A DNA stretch of 27,796 bases from SZUA-430 sp046153995 (GCA_046153995.1 JBJXEH010000042.1:1-27796), one strand, 5' to 3'. Shown: positions 6,891 to 14,816, counted from the stretch's first letter. Notes: a model not told the origin generated them from the letters alone. Translations and numbers: made by a program.

Positions 6891-8699
6891 ATGAGCGGCA
6901 ACCTTCAAGCCAAGGTCCAAGCAGCGGTCGCCCAGATTGGGCGCGGCGAACTTGCCGGCGCGCTCGCCGCCCTGACGGCGTTGCTCCGCGAAACGCCGAA
7001 CCACCCCGATCTGCTGCAACTGACGGGCGTGGTACATCGTCGTGCCGGCCGTATCGACGAAGCGATCGCTCACTTCCGGGCTTCGCTCTCCGAAGTCGAA
7101 AACCAGGCCCACGTCCACAACAACCTGGGCGGCGCACTCGTTGCCGCGGGAAAACCGGATGAAGCCGAACGCCACTTCCGCCGGGCGCTTGCCTTGAAAC
7201 CGGACTATCCGGACGCAGGCTACAATCTCTCCCTGGTTCTGCTGGACAAGAACCCAGCGGAAGCGCGCGCGCTGCTCGAAACTGCAACGCGGTCAAACCC
7301 AAACCACGCCGGTGCGTTCGAAGCGTTGGGCCTTGTGCTTGCCAAGCTCGGCGACCTTTCCGGCGCGTCGGCTGCCGCAAGCCGCGCGACTGCGCTTTCG
7401 CCGGCCTCCCCGACCGCGCATCACAATCTGGGGCAAGTCGCTCTAGCCCGCGGCGACTACGCCGCCGCCGAGCGAGCCTATAGCCAAGCCCTCAAATTGC
7501 GCCCCGCATCGGATGCCAGCTGGATCGGCCTCGGCAATGCCCTGCGCTCGCTGGAACGCAACGGCGAAGCCGCGAAGGCGTTCGAGCGCGCCGTCGAAGC
7601 AAACCCTTCCAACATCGACGCGCACCGGTTGTTCAACGAAATGCTGTGGCAAACCGGACAGACAGAACGCTATCTGGGGTCGTTTCCTATGGCGCTGGCC
7701 GCGCGGCCGGCCGACGTGCAGCTTCGAGTTTCTTACGCCAACGAACTGCTGCGCATTCGCCAATCCGATGAAGCCCTGAAGGAGCTGTCCGTCGCCGCGC
7801 GGTCGGCACCGGACGACCCTCAAATTAGCGACGCGATAGCGCGCGCATTGTCGATGACTGGCGACCACGAGCGCGCGATCGATCACCATAGAAGAGCGGT
7901 GGCATGCGCGCCCGGCACAGCACAGCTCGCGCAGAATCTGCTGGAGACGCTACTAAAGGCCGGACGCCATGGCGAAGCCCTCGACGAGAGTTCTTCTGCG
8001 GTCGCGCGCTTTCCAATCGATCAGGGCATCCTGGCGATGCACACCACGGCGCTGCAGATATTGGGCGACGACCGGCATCGCCGTTTGGCCGATTTTTCCG
8101 AGATCGCGAAAGTCTTCCGCATCGATCCGCCGGCGGGCTTTGCGGACGAAGGGGCCTTCAATGCCGCGCTTGCCGAACGCTTGCGTATGCTTCATGCCAC
8201 GAAGAACCACCCGACCGACCAGACGCTGCGCGGCGGCACGCAAACCTTCGGCGCCCTGTTCGACCGCGATGAACCGTTGGTCAGGCTCTTGCGCGAGCAG
8301 CTGGAAAAGGTGATCGCCCGCTATATCGCTGCAATGCCCGATGACCCGGCCCACCCTTTCTTTGCGCGCAAATCCAGCAAGTTCGATTTCTCGGGCTCAT
8401 GGTCGGTGTGTCTGCGCGAGGGCGGCTATCACACGAACCACACACACCCGATGGGTTGGATCAGCTCGGCCTACTACGTGAACCTGCCACCCGATACGAT
8501 CGATGCCGCCGCGCAACCCGGTTGGTTCAAGATGGGCGAGACCAGTCTGCAACTGGGGGCGCATGAGAAGATCGGCCGTCTGATTCAGCCGCAAGTTGGG
8601 CACCTAATCTTGTTCCCTTCCTACTTCTGGCACGGGACCGTACCGTTCAACTCGCAAAGCGAACGGCTGACTGTGGCCTTCGACGTTGTGCCGGCTTGA
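6891..8699 (+). CDS. TPR-repeat protein with C-terminal 2OG-Fe(II) oxygenase-like domain
   Basis: This is a 602-residue protein with no signal peptide, so probably cytoplasmic. Residues about 15-380 are helical tetratricopeptide repeats (recurring patterns such as HNNLGGALVAAGKPDEAERHF and AHHNLGQVALARGDYAAAER), a protein-binding scaffold. The C-terminal part (about 490-602) resembles the putative 2OG-Fe(II) oxygenase family PF13759: a His-rich motif at 514-519 (HTNHTH), YYVNLP, then WHGT (His581) and Arg592, the expected distal His and 2-oxoglutarate Arg. I see no canonical HxD/E; it reads HxH here, so metal binding or activity is open. It follows the TonB receptor by about 100 bp beyond a terminator and converges on another oxygenase gene, with six bases between the stop codons. 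Similar TPR/2OG genes are often found beside TonB receptors; the substrate is not known to me. Confidence 0.85.
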   Translation: MSGNLQAKVQAAVAQIGRGELAGALAALTALLRETPNHPDLLQLTGVVHRRAGRIDEAIAHFRASLSEVENQAHVHNNLGGALVAAGKPDEAERHFRRALALKPDYPDAGYNLSLVLLDKNPAEARALLETATRSNPNHAGAFEALGLVLAKLGDLSGASAAASRATALSPASPTAHHNLGQVALARGDYAAAERAYSQALKLRPASDASWIGLGNALRSLERNGEAAKAFERAVEANPSNIDAHRLFNEMLWQTGQTERYLGSFPMALAARPADVQLRVSYANELLRIRQSDEALKELSVAARSAPDDPQISDAIARALSMTGDHERAIDHHRRAVACAPGTAQLAQNLLETLLKAGRHGEALDESSSAVARFPIDQGILAMHTTALQILGDDRHRRLADFSEIAKVFRIDPPAGFADEGAFNAALAERLRMLHATKNHPTDQTLRGGTQTFGALFDRDEPLVRLLREQLEKVIARYIAAMPDDPAHPFFARKSSKFDFSGSWSVCLREGGYHTNHTHPMGWISSAYYVNLPPDTIDAAAQPGWFKMGETSLQLGAHEKIGRLIQPQVGHLILFPSYFWHGTVPFNSQSERLTVAFDVVPA

Positions 8700-8705
8700 A
8701 CGATG

Positions 8706-9410
8706 CTAAGCCGCCGAGAACCAACCCGTGATGCTGTAACGCCCTTCGGTCGCAAACGGCGTCACATACGTGACCGAATGATTGACCGGGACCTCGAACA
8801 GGTTCAGCACGTTGAACCGCGGCGGCAGTCCCAAATCGACGTTGCCTTGGGCGTCGTAGAACTCCAGCAAGCCACCCCAATCCGTCCGCCACTTTCGCGT
8901 GAACCCAAGCACATAGGCGATGCGCCGCTTGTTGCGCGCGTCGAAGTCGTTGTGGAACGTCAAGAAGTTGCCGCGGGAGTAAAGCGTCGCCTGCCCGTCC
9001 GCTTTGACGAGCCCCGATACGCCGGTGACACGTTCGATGAAGCCGCGAAAGCCCGGCGCGTTGATCGCCTCCAAAACGGCGTGCAGCGGATGGCCAGCAT
9101 CGCGCCGGTTCACGATTGCATCGACGATCGGATAGCTGGAGTAGACGTACTGAAATCCGCTTTGCGCATTGCGCTGACACTCTTGAAGAATCCGGCCGAT
9201 GCCCTCCGGCCCGGTCGCGGACAGTTGCTCTTGGCTCAGCGTCACGCTTTCTGGGCCGCGGTTGAACGCCAGCATCCATTTGGTTCGGTGCTGCAGCACC
9301 CCGGCGATATCTTCCGCAACCCTAGGTTCAAGCGCGTTCGAAATTTGAATTCGCTTTCGCGCCGCAAACTCTGCCGCCAGCGAGGGAATGTTCAGGTCGG
9401 GATTGAGCAC
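8706..9410 (-). CDS. 2OG-Fe(II) oxygenase, Tpa1/prolyl-hydroxylase-like
   Basis: This 234-residue protein has a complete 2-oxoglutarate/iron site: His153 and Asp155 in FHNDFD, His211 in VNHSVTYV and Arg224 in RYSITGW. The stretch IAYVLGFTRKWRTDWGG-LLEF is typical of the Tpa1/OFD1/prolyl-4-hydroxylase-like branch (2OG-FeII_Oxy_3), which hydroxylates protein side chains or small molecules. The length fits a single-domain enzyme. There is no signal peptide, so it should be cytoplasmic. It is transcribed toward the TPR/2OG gene, the stops being six bases apart, and away from OmpA-B. The start at 9410 is the first plausible ATG. Its substrate is unknown; closeness to the TPR/2OG fusion suggests, but does not prove, a shared pathway. 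Confidence 0.86.
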   Translation of the reverse strand: MLNPDLNIPSLAAEFAARKRIQISNALEPRVAEDIAGVLQHRTKWMLAFNRGPESVTLSQEQLSATGPEGIGRILQECQRNAQSGFQYVYSSYPIVDAIVNRRDAGHPLHAVLEAINAPGFRGFIERVTGVSGLVKADGQATLYSRGNFLTFHNDFDARNKRRIAYVLGFTRKWRTDWGGLLEFYDAQGNVDLGLPPRFNVLNLFEVPVNHSVTYVTPFATEGRYSITGWFSAA

Positions 9411-9750
9411 CGGGTTTCCTTTGCATCCGGCGGGACAGCGGAAAACGCCGCCTTCGCATAGTTAACAGAACCAGGAATAGGGCGGAAAATATGACCTTTT
9501 CGCTATCACCCGGTGACGCGGCATATGTAGCTCACCATGTGTCTCGATGGCAACATTTGAGCCATAAAGGGTTCGAGGCGTGCCGAATTCTTACTGGTTC
9601 TGCTGTACCCATGCTCGCACTGCGGGTAGTGTCGCAACTAAGCCCGACGGACGAGCCAACAGGGGGTTGTACGTCGTTAAAGTGGGCGAACTGGTGTTTT
9701 TTTTGGGGGTTTTCGCGGCGTTTCGCGAAGATTGTCTAGCGAGGGGTGCG
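9411..9750. other. Divergent intergenic region before OmpA-B
   Basis: About 340 bases with no supported gene, between the oxygenase (minus) and OmpA-B (plus). It holds a GTTAAC half-site near 9461-9466, an eight-T run followed by GGGGG near 9697-9709, and the GAGGGG ribosome-binding site of OmpA-B. An open frame at 9491-9739 has no ribosome-binding site or recognisable protein features and is not called. Promoters for both neighbours must lie here but I could not place them. Confidence 0.55.
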
Positions 9751-10779
9751 ATGGGTTTGAAGAAAGTATTGATGGCTGCGTCGGCGTTGGTGCTGGCGAC
9801 CGGCGTTGCGAACGCAGGCTATGAGCGCGACGGCTGGTACGTCGGTCTCGAAGGCGCTTACGTGAATGTCTCGGACACTGAACTCGTTGGTTCGGGCCTT
9901 AACACGCTTGAGTTCAGCTCAGGTTACGGCGTGCTCGGCACGGTGGGCTACGCGCTCTCCAACTCGAACTGGCGTATCGAAGGCGAACTCGGCTATCGCG
10001 AAAACGATGTCGATCGCTTGACGCTGCTTCCCGGCGTGTGGGGACCGTACACGGAAGGCGTGTTGACCGAGTGGTCGTACATGGTCAACGCCGTCTACGA
10101 CTTCCGCTTCAGCTCTGACCGCTTCGGTATCAGCGTCGGCGCAGGTCTCGGTATGGACAACTCGCGCACGGAATTCACCGGCACGAAAGACCAGGATTTC
10201 GGCTTCGCCGCTCAAGGTTTGGTGGGCGCGAACTTCCGCATCAGCCAACACTTGGATCTGATGGTCAACTATCGCTACCTCTGGGTTGACGAAGCGGAAA
10301 TTCGCGTCGGCTTCCCTGGCGGTTCGGTTGAGACCGAATCTGAGATGGAACTGACGAAGCACACAATCTCGGTCGGCCTGCGTTATGGCTACAACGATCC
10401 GCCGGCTCCGCCGCCGGTCGTCGTTCCGCCGCCGCTGCCGCCTGCACAACCGAAGACGTTCATCATCTTCTTCGGCTTCAACAAGTGCAACATCACGGCG
10501 GAAGCCGATGCGGTGTTGAGCGAAGCGGCTTCGGCTGCGAAGTCGGGTGGTTCGGCCTCGGTCCGCATCGTCGGTCACACCGACACGGTCGGCTCGCCTG
10601 GCTACAACCAGAAGCTCTCTGAGTGCCGTGCGAACGCTGCGAAGGCCAACCTGGTCGGCAAAGGCGTGTCTGATGGCTCGATCTCGACCTCTGGTAAGGG
10701 CGAGTCGGAACTCATGGTGCAGACCGGCGACTCGGTGAAAGAGCCTCAGAATCGCCGCGCCACGATCGACCTGAACTAG
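9751..10779 (+). CDS. OmpA-family outer-membrane protein, paralog B
   Basis: This 342-residue protein is the first of five tandem ompA-like genes. The signal peptide is residues 1-22 (ending GVANA); the barrel (about 23-212) again opens with GWYVGLEGA; a PP-rich linker follows; the peptidoglycan-binding domain runs from about 236 to 342 with Asp278 and Arg293 as the predicted diaminopimelate-binding pair. Its only mature cysteines, Cys246 (FNKCNIT) and Cys292 (LSECR), match the positions in paralog A, and its C-terminal domain is nearly the same as that of A, so A and B are probably the closest pair despite the 6 kb between them. The frame is open upstream, but the GAGGGG site seven bases before 9751 and the signal peptide set the start. 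A 12-bp terminator follows. Confidence 0.94.
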   Translation: MGLKKVLMAASALVLATGVANAGYERDGWYVGLEGAYVNVSDTELVGSGLNTLEFSSGYGVLGTVGYALSNSNWRIEGELGYRENDVDRLTLLPGVWGPYTEGVLTEWSYMVNAVYDFRFSSDRFGISVGAGLGMDNSRTEFTGTKDQDFGFAAQGLVGANFRISQHLDLMVNYRYLWVDEAEIRVGFPGGSVETESEMELTKHTISVGLRYGYNDPPAPPPVVVPPPLPPAQPKTFIIFFGFNKCNITAEADAVLSEAASAAKSGGSASVRIVGHTDTVGSPGYNQKLSECRANAAKANLVGKGVSDGSISTSGKGESELMVQTGDSVKEPQNRRATIDLN

Positions 10780-10801
10780 TCGATCACAACGCCAAAGCTT
10801 G

Positions 10802-10833
10802 AAGGGCGGGTCTCACAGAGACCCGCCCTTTTT
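10802..10833 (+). terminator. Rho-independent terminator of OmpA-B
   Basis: A perfect 12-bp stem (AAGGGCGGGTCT at 10802-10813 with AGACCCGCCCTT at 10819-10830), a five-base loop and T5. The stem shares most of its sequence with the terminator after paralog F. Confidence 0.93.
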
Positions 10834-10917
10834 CTTTGTTCGCACATTGCTGGACAACCGCATTGTTGCAACGCAGACACAACATCTAGACCCAACAGCA
10901 CCACATCTGGGGTCGAA

Positions 10918-10933
10918 TTAACGACTTATTAAC
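10918..10933 (+). promoter_or_regulatory. CtrA-type binding site upstream of OmpA-C
   Basis: TTAACGACTTATTAAC matches the full alphaproteobacterial CtrA consensus, TTAA-N7-TTAAC, with no mismatch. It ends 49 bp before the start codon of OmpA-C, a position where CtrA could contact the -35 region of an activated promoter. I found no second full site before the other paralogs, only isolated TTAAC halves elsewhere. Binding is inferred from the motif alone. Confidence 0.6.
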
Positions 10934-10947
10934 CATTTCCCTGCATC

Positions 10948-10972
10948 CGTGGTTGTACCACGCGAAGGAGGG
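10948..10972 (+). promoter_or_regulatory. 5'-leader hairpin directly before the OmpA-C ribosome-binding site
   Basis: CGTGGT (10948-10953) pairs with ACCACG (10957-10962) over a three-base loop, ending two bases before the strong Shine-Dalgarno AAGGAGGG (10965-10972), which lies about 11 bases before the ATG. The hairpin could stabilise the mRNA or tune ribosome access; no known RNA motif is recognised. Confidence 0.35.
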
Positions 10973-10982
10973 ATACTTTTCC

Positions 10983-12020
10983 ATGAAACTACGTACGACA
11001 TTGCTTGCCGCGACCGCTCTGGCGCTCGCAGGAACCGCCAGCGCCGCAAACGGCTGGTACATGAGCCTGGGGGCAGGCTGGAATTGGCTGAACGACGCCG
11101 ACTACAGCGTCAGCGGCGGCGAGACAGCCAGCGCCCACAACGAATATGACGTCGGCTACGCCGTTGCCGGCGCCATGGGCTACGACTGGGGCCGCTGGCG
11201 CGCCGAACTCGAAGTCGCCTACCGCGACAACAACATCGATTGCATCACCACGTTCGCAGGCGACACGACCTGCACCGACCCCGGCAGTAACCAAGGCATC
11301 TGGGAACTCTCTCAGATGGTCAACGTTATCTATGATATCCCACTCGGCGGCCGCTTCAGCGCGTCAGTCGGTGCTGGTGTGGGCGGCGTCCTCGTCGTAG
11401 CCGATGCTGAGATCGCCAACTACTCGCAAGAGCCCGAACTGGACGACTACGTCGTTGCCGGTCAGTTGATCGCGCAGGTTGCTTACGAGCTGACCGACCG
11501 TTGGCAGGTTTACGCCGACTATCGCTACTTGCTGGCTGACGACCCGGAATCGTCGCACCCCGGCGGTGGCGGCGTACTTATCGAGTGGGAGAAGTCGGAC
11601 CACACCGTTCTCATCGGCATGCGCTTCGATCTCCAGGCCGACCGCGCGCCGATGCCGCCGAAAGCGCCTCCGCAGGTCCAGCCGCGCTCGCCGAAACAGT
11701 TCATCGTCTTCTTCGGCTTCAACAAGTCGAACCTGACGGCAGAAGCAGCGCGCGTCGTTGCTGATGCGGCTGCGGCTGCGAAGGAATACGGCTCGGCCTC
11801 GATCATGGTCGTCGGCCACACCGACACCGTGGGCTCCGACCGCTACAACAACGCGCTTTCGATGCGCCGTTCGGGAACCGTCAAAGAGGCCCTCGCGGGT
11901 CACGGCATCCCGGCGAGCGCGATCTCGACGGCGGGCCGCGGTGAAGCTGAGCTGATGGTCCAAACCGGCGACAGCGTGAAGGAACCGCAAAACCGCCGCG
12001 CGACGATCGATCTGAACTAA
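10983..12020 (+). CDS. OmpA-family outer-membrane protein, paralog C
   Basis: This 345-residue protein has the family layout: signal peptide (1-21, ending TASA), a barrel opening NGWYMSLGAGWNW, a short Pro/Lys linker (PMPPKAPPQVQPRSPKQ) and a peptidoglycan-binding domain with GHTD and LSMRR carrying the Asp/Arg pair. Unlike A and B, that domain has no Cys; its two mature cysteines, Cys87 and Cys97, flank a ten-residue stretch after the strand ELEVAYRDNN, so they probably close a surface loop of the barrel. The start is fixed by the signal peptide and AAGGAGGG, though the spacing (11) is long. A CtrA-type site and a leader hairpin lie just upstream, making this the paralog with the clearest sign of cell-cycle control. 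A terminator follows. Confidence 0.94.
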   Translation: MKLRTTLLAATALALAGTASAANGWYMSLGAGWNWLNDADYSVSGGETASAHNEYDVGYAVAGAMGYDWGRWRAELEVAYRDNNIDCITTFAGDTTCTDPGSNQGIWELSQMVNVIYDIPLGGRFSASVGAGVGGVLVVADAEIANYSQEPELDDYVVAGQLIAQVAYELTDRWQVYADYRYLLADDPESSHPGGGGVLIEWEKSDHTVLIGMRFDLQADRAPMPPKAPPQVQPRSPKQFIVFFGFNKSNLTAEAARVVADAAAAAKEYGSASIMVVGHTDTVGSDRYNNALSMRRSGTVKEALAGHGIPASAISTAGRGEAELMVQTGDSVKEPQNRRATIDLN

Positions 12021-12080
12021 ACGGAACTACCTGAGCGGACTAAGTGACTAGAGTGAAGTGAACTATCCTCCGTGTGGTGT

Positions 12081-12113
12081 GAAGGGCGGCAGCGATGTCG
12101 CCCTTCTTTTTTT
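12081..12113 (+). terminator. Rho-independent terminator of OmpA-C
   Basis: An 8-bp stem (GAAGGGCG at 12081-12088 with CGCCCTTC at 12099-12106) around a ten-base loop that can pair a little further, followed by seven T. Confidence 0.88.
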
Positions 12114-12228
12114 GTCCGCCGGTGTGACAGACCAAATTTACATTCGATTAAGGCTACCCGCGCGACAACAGATGAAAGCGCGGCGATTCAGATTCTTCAC
12201 CTCGCCGGCCGCCAAGAAGGGCTACCAA

Positions 12229-13314
12229 ATGAGACTTCAACGAACGTTGCTTGCCGGTGCAGCAGTCCTTGCGTTGACATCGCACGCGAGCGCCAACGAA
12301 CTGCGCGGTACCTACGCCGCGATCGAAGGCGGCGCTGGTTGGGTCGGCAGTGAACGATTTAGCCAAGTCACCGCCACCAGTGGCGTTATCGGCACGAGCG
12401 CGACTTACGACGCGGACTTCGACACCGGTTGGGCCATTTTCGGCACGTTGGGTTATGCGTTCGGCAACAACATGCGGGCCGAACTCGAGCTCGGCTACCG
12501 CCAAAACGAAATCGAAAGCCTGCGCGAGATCTTTCCTGTCCCTGGTGCTTTGGCTCCCGACGGCGACTTGAGCGAATTCACGGTGATGGCAAACCTGCTG
12601 TACGACATCGCGCTGGGGCGGCACCTCACGCTGACCGTCGGCGCAGGCGCCGGTGCGGACCAAGCAAACCTCGACGCCGGCGTGCTTGGCTTCGACGATG
12701 GCGAATGGGTCTTCGCTTACCAAGGCATTGCGGGTTTGAGCTATGCGATCGGCGACCAGACCCAGCTCTTCGTAAACTACCGTTACCTGCAAGTCGACGC
12801 GCCGGAGTACACGGCCACAACTGCACCGAACACTGTGCAGCACACGGCGTTCCTGGGTGACCTCGGCAAGCACACCGCAACGTTAGGCTTGCGCTTCGCG
12901 TTCGACGGCGGCCGCGCGCGCCCGGACGTAGCGCCGCCGCCCCCGGCCGCGCCTCCCCCGCCGCCGCCGCCGCCCCCGGCAGCACCGCCGCAGTTCATCG
13001 TGTTCTTCGGCCTCGATAGCGCCGATCTGGTGCCCGAAGCACAACGCGTGGTCAGCGATGCGGCCGGTGCCGCGAAGGAGTTCGGTGCGGCAGCGATTCA
13101 CATCGTCGCGCACACCGACAGCTCAGGTTCCCCCACCTACAATCAACGTCTCTCCGAACGGCGGGCGAGTGCCGTTCGCGCGGCCCTGGCTGGCAACGGC
13201 ATACCCGCAGCCGCCATCACGACCGAGGGCCGCGGCGAAGGCGATCTAATGGTTCGCACCGGCGATAGCGTGAAAGAGCCGCAAAACCGGCGCGCCACGA
13301 TCGACATGAAGTAA
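12229..13314 (+). CDS. OmpA-family outer-membrane protein, paralog D
   Basis: This is the longest paralog, 361 residues. The signal peptide is residues 1-22 (ending SHASA); the barrel opens with NELRGTYAAIEGG, departing from the GWY motif of most of the others; the linker is the most Pro-rich of the set (runs of up to nine Pro). The C-terminal domain carries VAHTD in place of GHTD but keeps the Asp and the Arg of LSERR at the right spacing. There is no cysteine in the mature protein. The start is the ATG after AAGAAGGG (twelve to five bases upstream); the open frame back to 12058 covers the preceding leader and is not coding by any sign I can see. A terminator separates it from E. Confidence 0.93.
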   Translation: MRLQRTLLAGAAVLALTSHASANELRGTYAAIEGGAGWVGSERFSQVTATSGVIGTSATYDADFDTGWAIFGTLGYAFGNNMRAELELGYRQNEIESLREIFPVPGALAPDGDLSEFTVMANLLYDIALGRHLTLTVGAGAGADQANLDAGVLGFDDGEWVFAYQGIAGLSYAIGDQTQLFVNYRYLQVDAPEYTATTAPNTVQHTAFLGDLGKHTATLGLRFAFDGGRARPDVAPPPPAAPPPPPPPPPAAPPQFIVFFGLDSADLVPEAQRVVSDAAGAAKEFGAAAIHIVAHTDSSGSPTYNQRLSERRASAVRAALAGNGIPAAAITTEGRGEGDLMVRTGDSVKEPQNRRATIDMK

Positions 13315-13367
13315 CGCCCGCGGCGATTCGCGGGCCGAATCAACAGGAATCCCGACAACCGGGAGTC

Positions 13368-13400
13368 GAAGAGCGGGCCAACGCCCGCTCTTCTCGTTTT
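13368..13400 (+). terminator. Rho-independent terminator of OmpA-D
   Basis: A perfect 11-bp stem (GAAGAGCGGGC at 13368-13378 with GCCCGCTCTTC at 13383-13393), four-base loop CAAC, followed by a T-rich tail interrupted by CG (TCGTTTTCGTTTTC). About 54 bp after the stop of paralog D. Confidence 0.88.
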
Positions 13401-13547
13401 CGTTTTCGCTGCATTTCTGCGGAATGCAACACCAACGAATGCTTGTGTTTGACTTGGACGCCCAACAGCGGCACCCCGGATTCGAAAAGAAGGGGCGGCC
13501 ATCAAGAATTTGGTGGTCAGCAAAAACAACACTGAAAGGGGTGTCTT

Positions 13548-14600
13548 ATGAGTTTGAGAGCAGCCATGCTTGGCTCGGCGTTCGCCTTGGCGTGCGCCGG
13601 AACTGCAACCGCAGCCCACATCGACGGCTGGTACTTAGGCCTCGAAGGCGGTGGCAATTGGGTGGACGACTGGGGCCACACGAACAACGGCTTGGCCAGA
13701 GAGTCGACATTTGAAACCGGCTGGCTCGCGCTCGCGACCGTCGGCTACGGCTGGAACCACTTCCGCGTCGAATTCGAAGCGGGCTATCGCGACAATGATC
13801 TTGAAAGTTATTTGAATGGAGCGGGCGTCCCATTCGCGAACTCCGCAGGAACGCTCTGGGAAGCGACTGCGATGGTCAACGTCCTCTACGATCTGTCGCT
13901 CACCGACAAGCTTTCGCTGTCGCTCGGCGCGGGTGCAGGCGGTGATTTTTCGAACACAGAATTGACGCTTACCGCGCCAGGTGGCACCGCAGAAGACGAC
14001 AACTGGAACTTTGCCTACCAAGGGATCGCCGGCATCAACTACATGGTGACGCGCCGGACGCAGCTGTTCCTCAACTATCGCTATCTGCGCGTGATGGAAC
14101 CGGACTACCGCCTCGTGTTCCCGGGGCCGAACACTAACGTGCTGCTCGGCGACGATTACGGCAAGCACGCAGCGACGTTCGGGATCCGCTACGCACTCAC
14201 GACGCCGGAGGCCTCATATGTCGCGCCGCCAGTGGGGCCTTCCGCGCCGCCGCCGTCAAGCGGAGCACCGCCGCGTCAGTTCATCGTCTTCTTCGGATTC
14301 AACAAGTACGTGCTGACATCTGAGGCGCAGCGCGTGATCTCGGAAGCCGTTACCACGGCCAAGCAAGGTGGCTCGGCCTCGATCCTTATCACCGGTCATA
14401 CCGACACGGTCGGCTCGAACAGCTACAACCAGCGCCTCTCCGTTCGCCGTTCGAACACGGTCCGGGCCGAGATGGTCAGCCAAGGGATCCCGAACGGCGC
14501 CATCACCAGCACAGGCCGCGGCGAAACCGAGCTTCTGGTCCAAACCGCGGACGGCGTAAAAGAGCCGCAAAACCGCCGGGCAACGATCGATCTGAATTAA
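13548..14600 (+). CDS. OmpA-family outer-membrane protein, paralog E
   Basis: This 350-residue protein has a signal peptide (1-22, ending TATA), a barrel opening IDGWYLGLEGGGNW, a short Pro/Ser linker (about residues 225-240) and a peptidoglycan-binding domain with GHTD and LSVRR giving the Asp/Arg pair. The mature protein has no cysteine, as in D. The ATG follows GAAAGGGG at suitable distance. The upstream region has an imperfect palindrome (TGCATTTCTGCGGAATGCA, 13410-13428). The C-terminal VKEPQNRRATIDLN is the same as in C and almost the same as in A, B and D. A terminator follows. Confidence 0.94.
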   Translation: MSLRAAMLGSAFALACAGTATAAHIDGWYLGLEGGGNWVDDWGHTNNGLARESTFETGWLALATVGYGWNHFRVEFEAGYRDNDLESYLNGAGVPFANSAGTLWEATAMVNVLYDLSLTDKLSLSLGAGAGGDFSNTELTLTAPGGTAEDDNWNFAYQGIAGINYMVTRRTQLFLNYRYLRVMEPDYRLVFPGPNTNVLLGDDYGKHAATFGIRYALTTPEASYVAPPVGPSAPPPSSGAPPRQFIVFFGFNKYVLTSEAQRVISEAVTTAKQGGSASILITGHTDTVGSNSYNQRLSVRRSNTVRAEMVSQGIPNGAITSTGRGETELLVQTADGVKEPQNRRATIDLN

Positions 14601-14633
14601 CCAAAGCCCGTTTTTTCAACCATTGGATGCACG

Positions 14634-14666
14634 AGAGCGGCCCTGCAAGGGCCGCTCTTTGTCTTT
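14634..14666 (+). terminator. Rho-independent terminator of OmpA-E
   Basis: A perfect 10-bp stem (AGAGCGGCCC at 14634-14643 with GGGCCGCTCT at 14649-14658), loop TGCAA, then TTTGTCTTT. A separate run of six T lies upstream near 14611 without a stem. Confidence 0.88.
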
Positions 14667-14816
14667 ACGGGCACAGTTCCCCGCCGAAGTTAAGCGAACG
14701 TCTCGGATTCGTTTGACCCGTGCACCTCCATATTGCTGATTCGTTCCCGGGGAAGTTCGGCTCTACGGCGAAAAAAACCATCGCCAGTTCGCCGGATGAA
14801 TGTGGGGGACTATCAG

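Noticed and set aside
9491..9739. An 82-codon plus-strand frame before OmpA-B.
   Set aside because: No ribosome-binding site, odd composition, and it occupies the leader and likely promoter of OmpA-B.
12942..12985. GC-rich CCG repeat tract in OmpA-D, considered as a possible phase-variable repeat.
   Set aside because: It encodes the Pro-rich linker with mixed codons and is not a uniform repeat; slippage is possible but nothing shows it.
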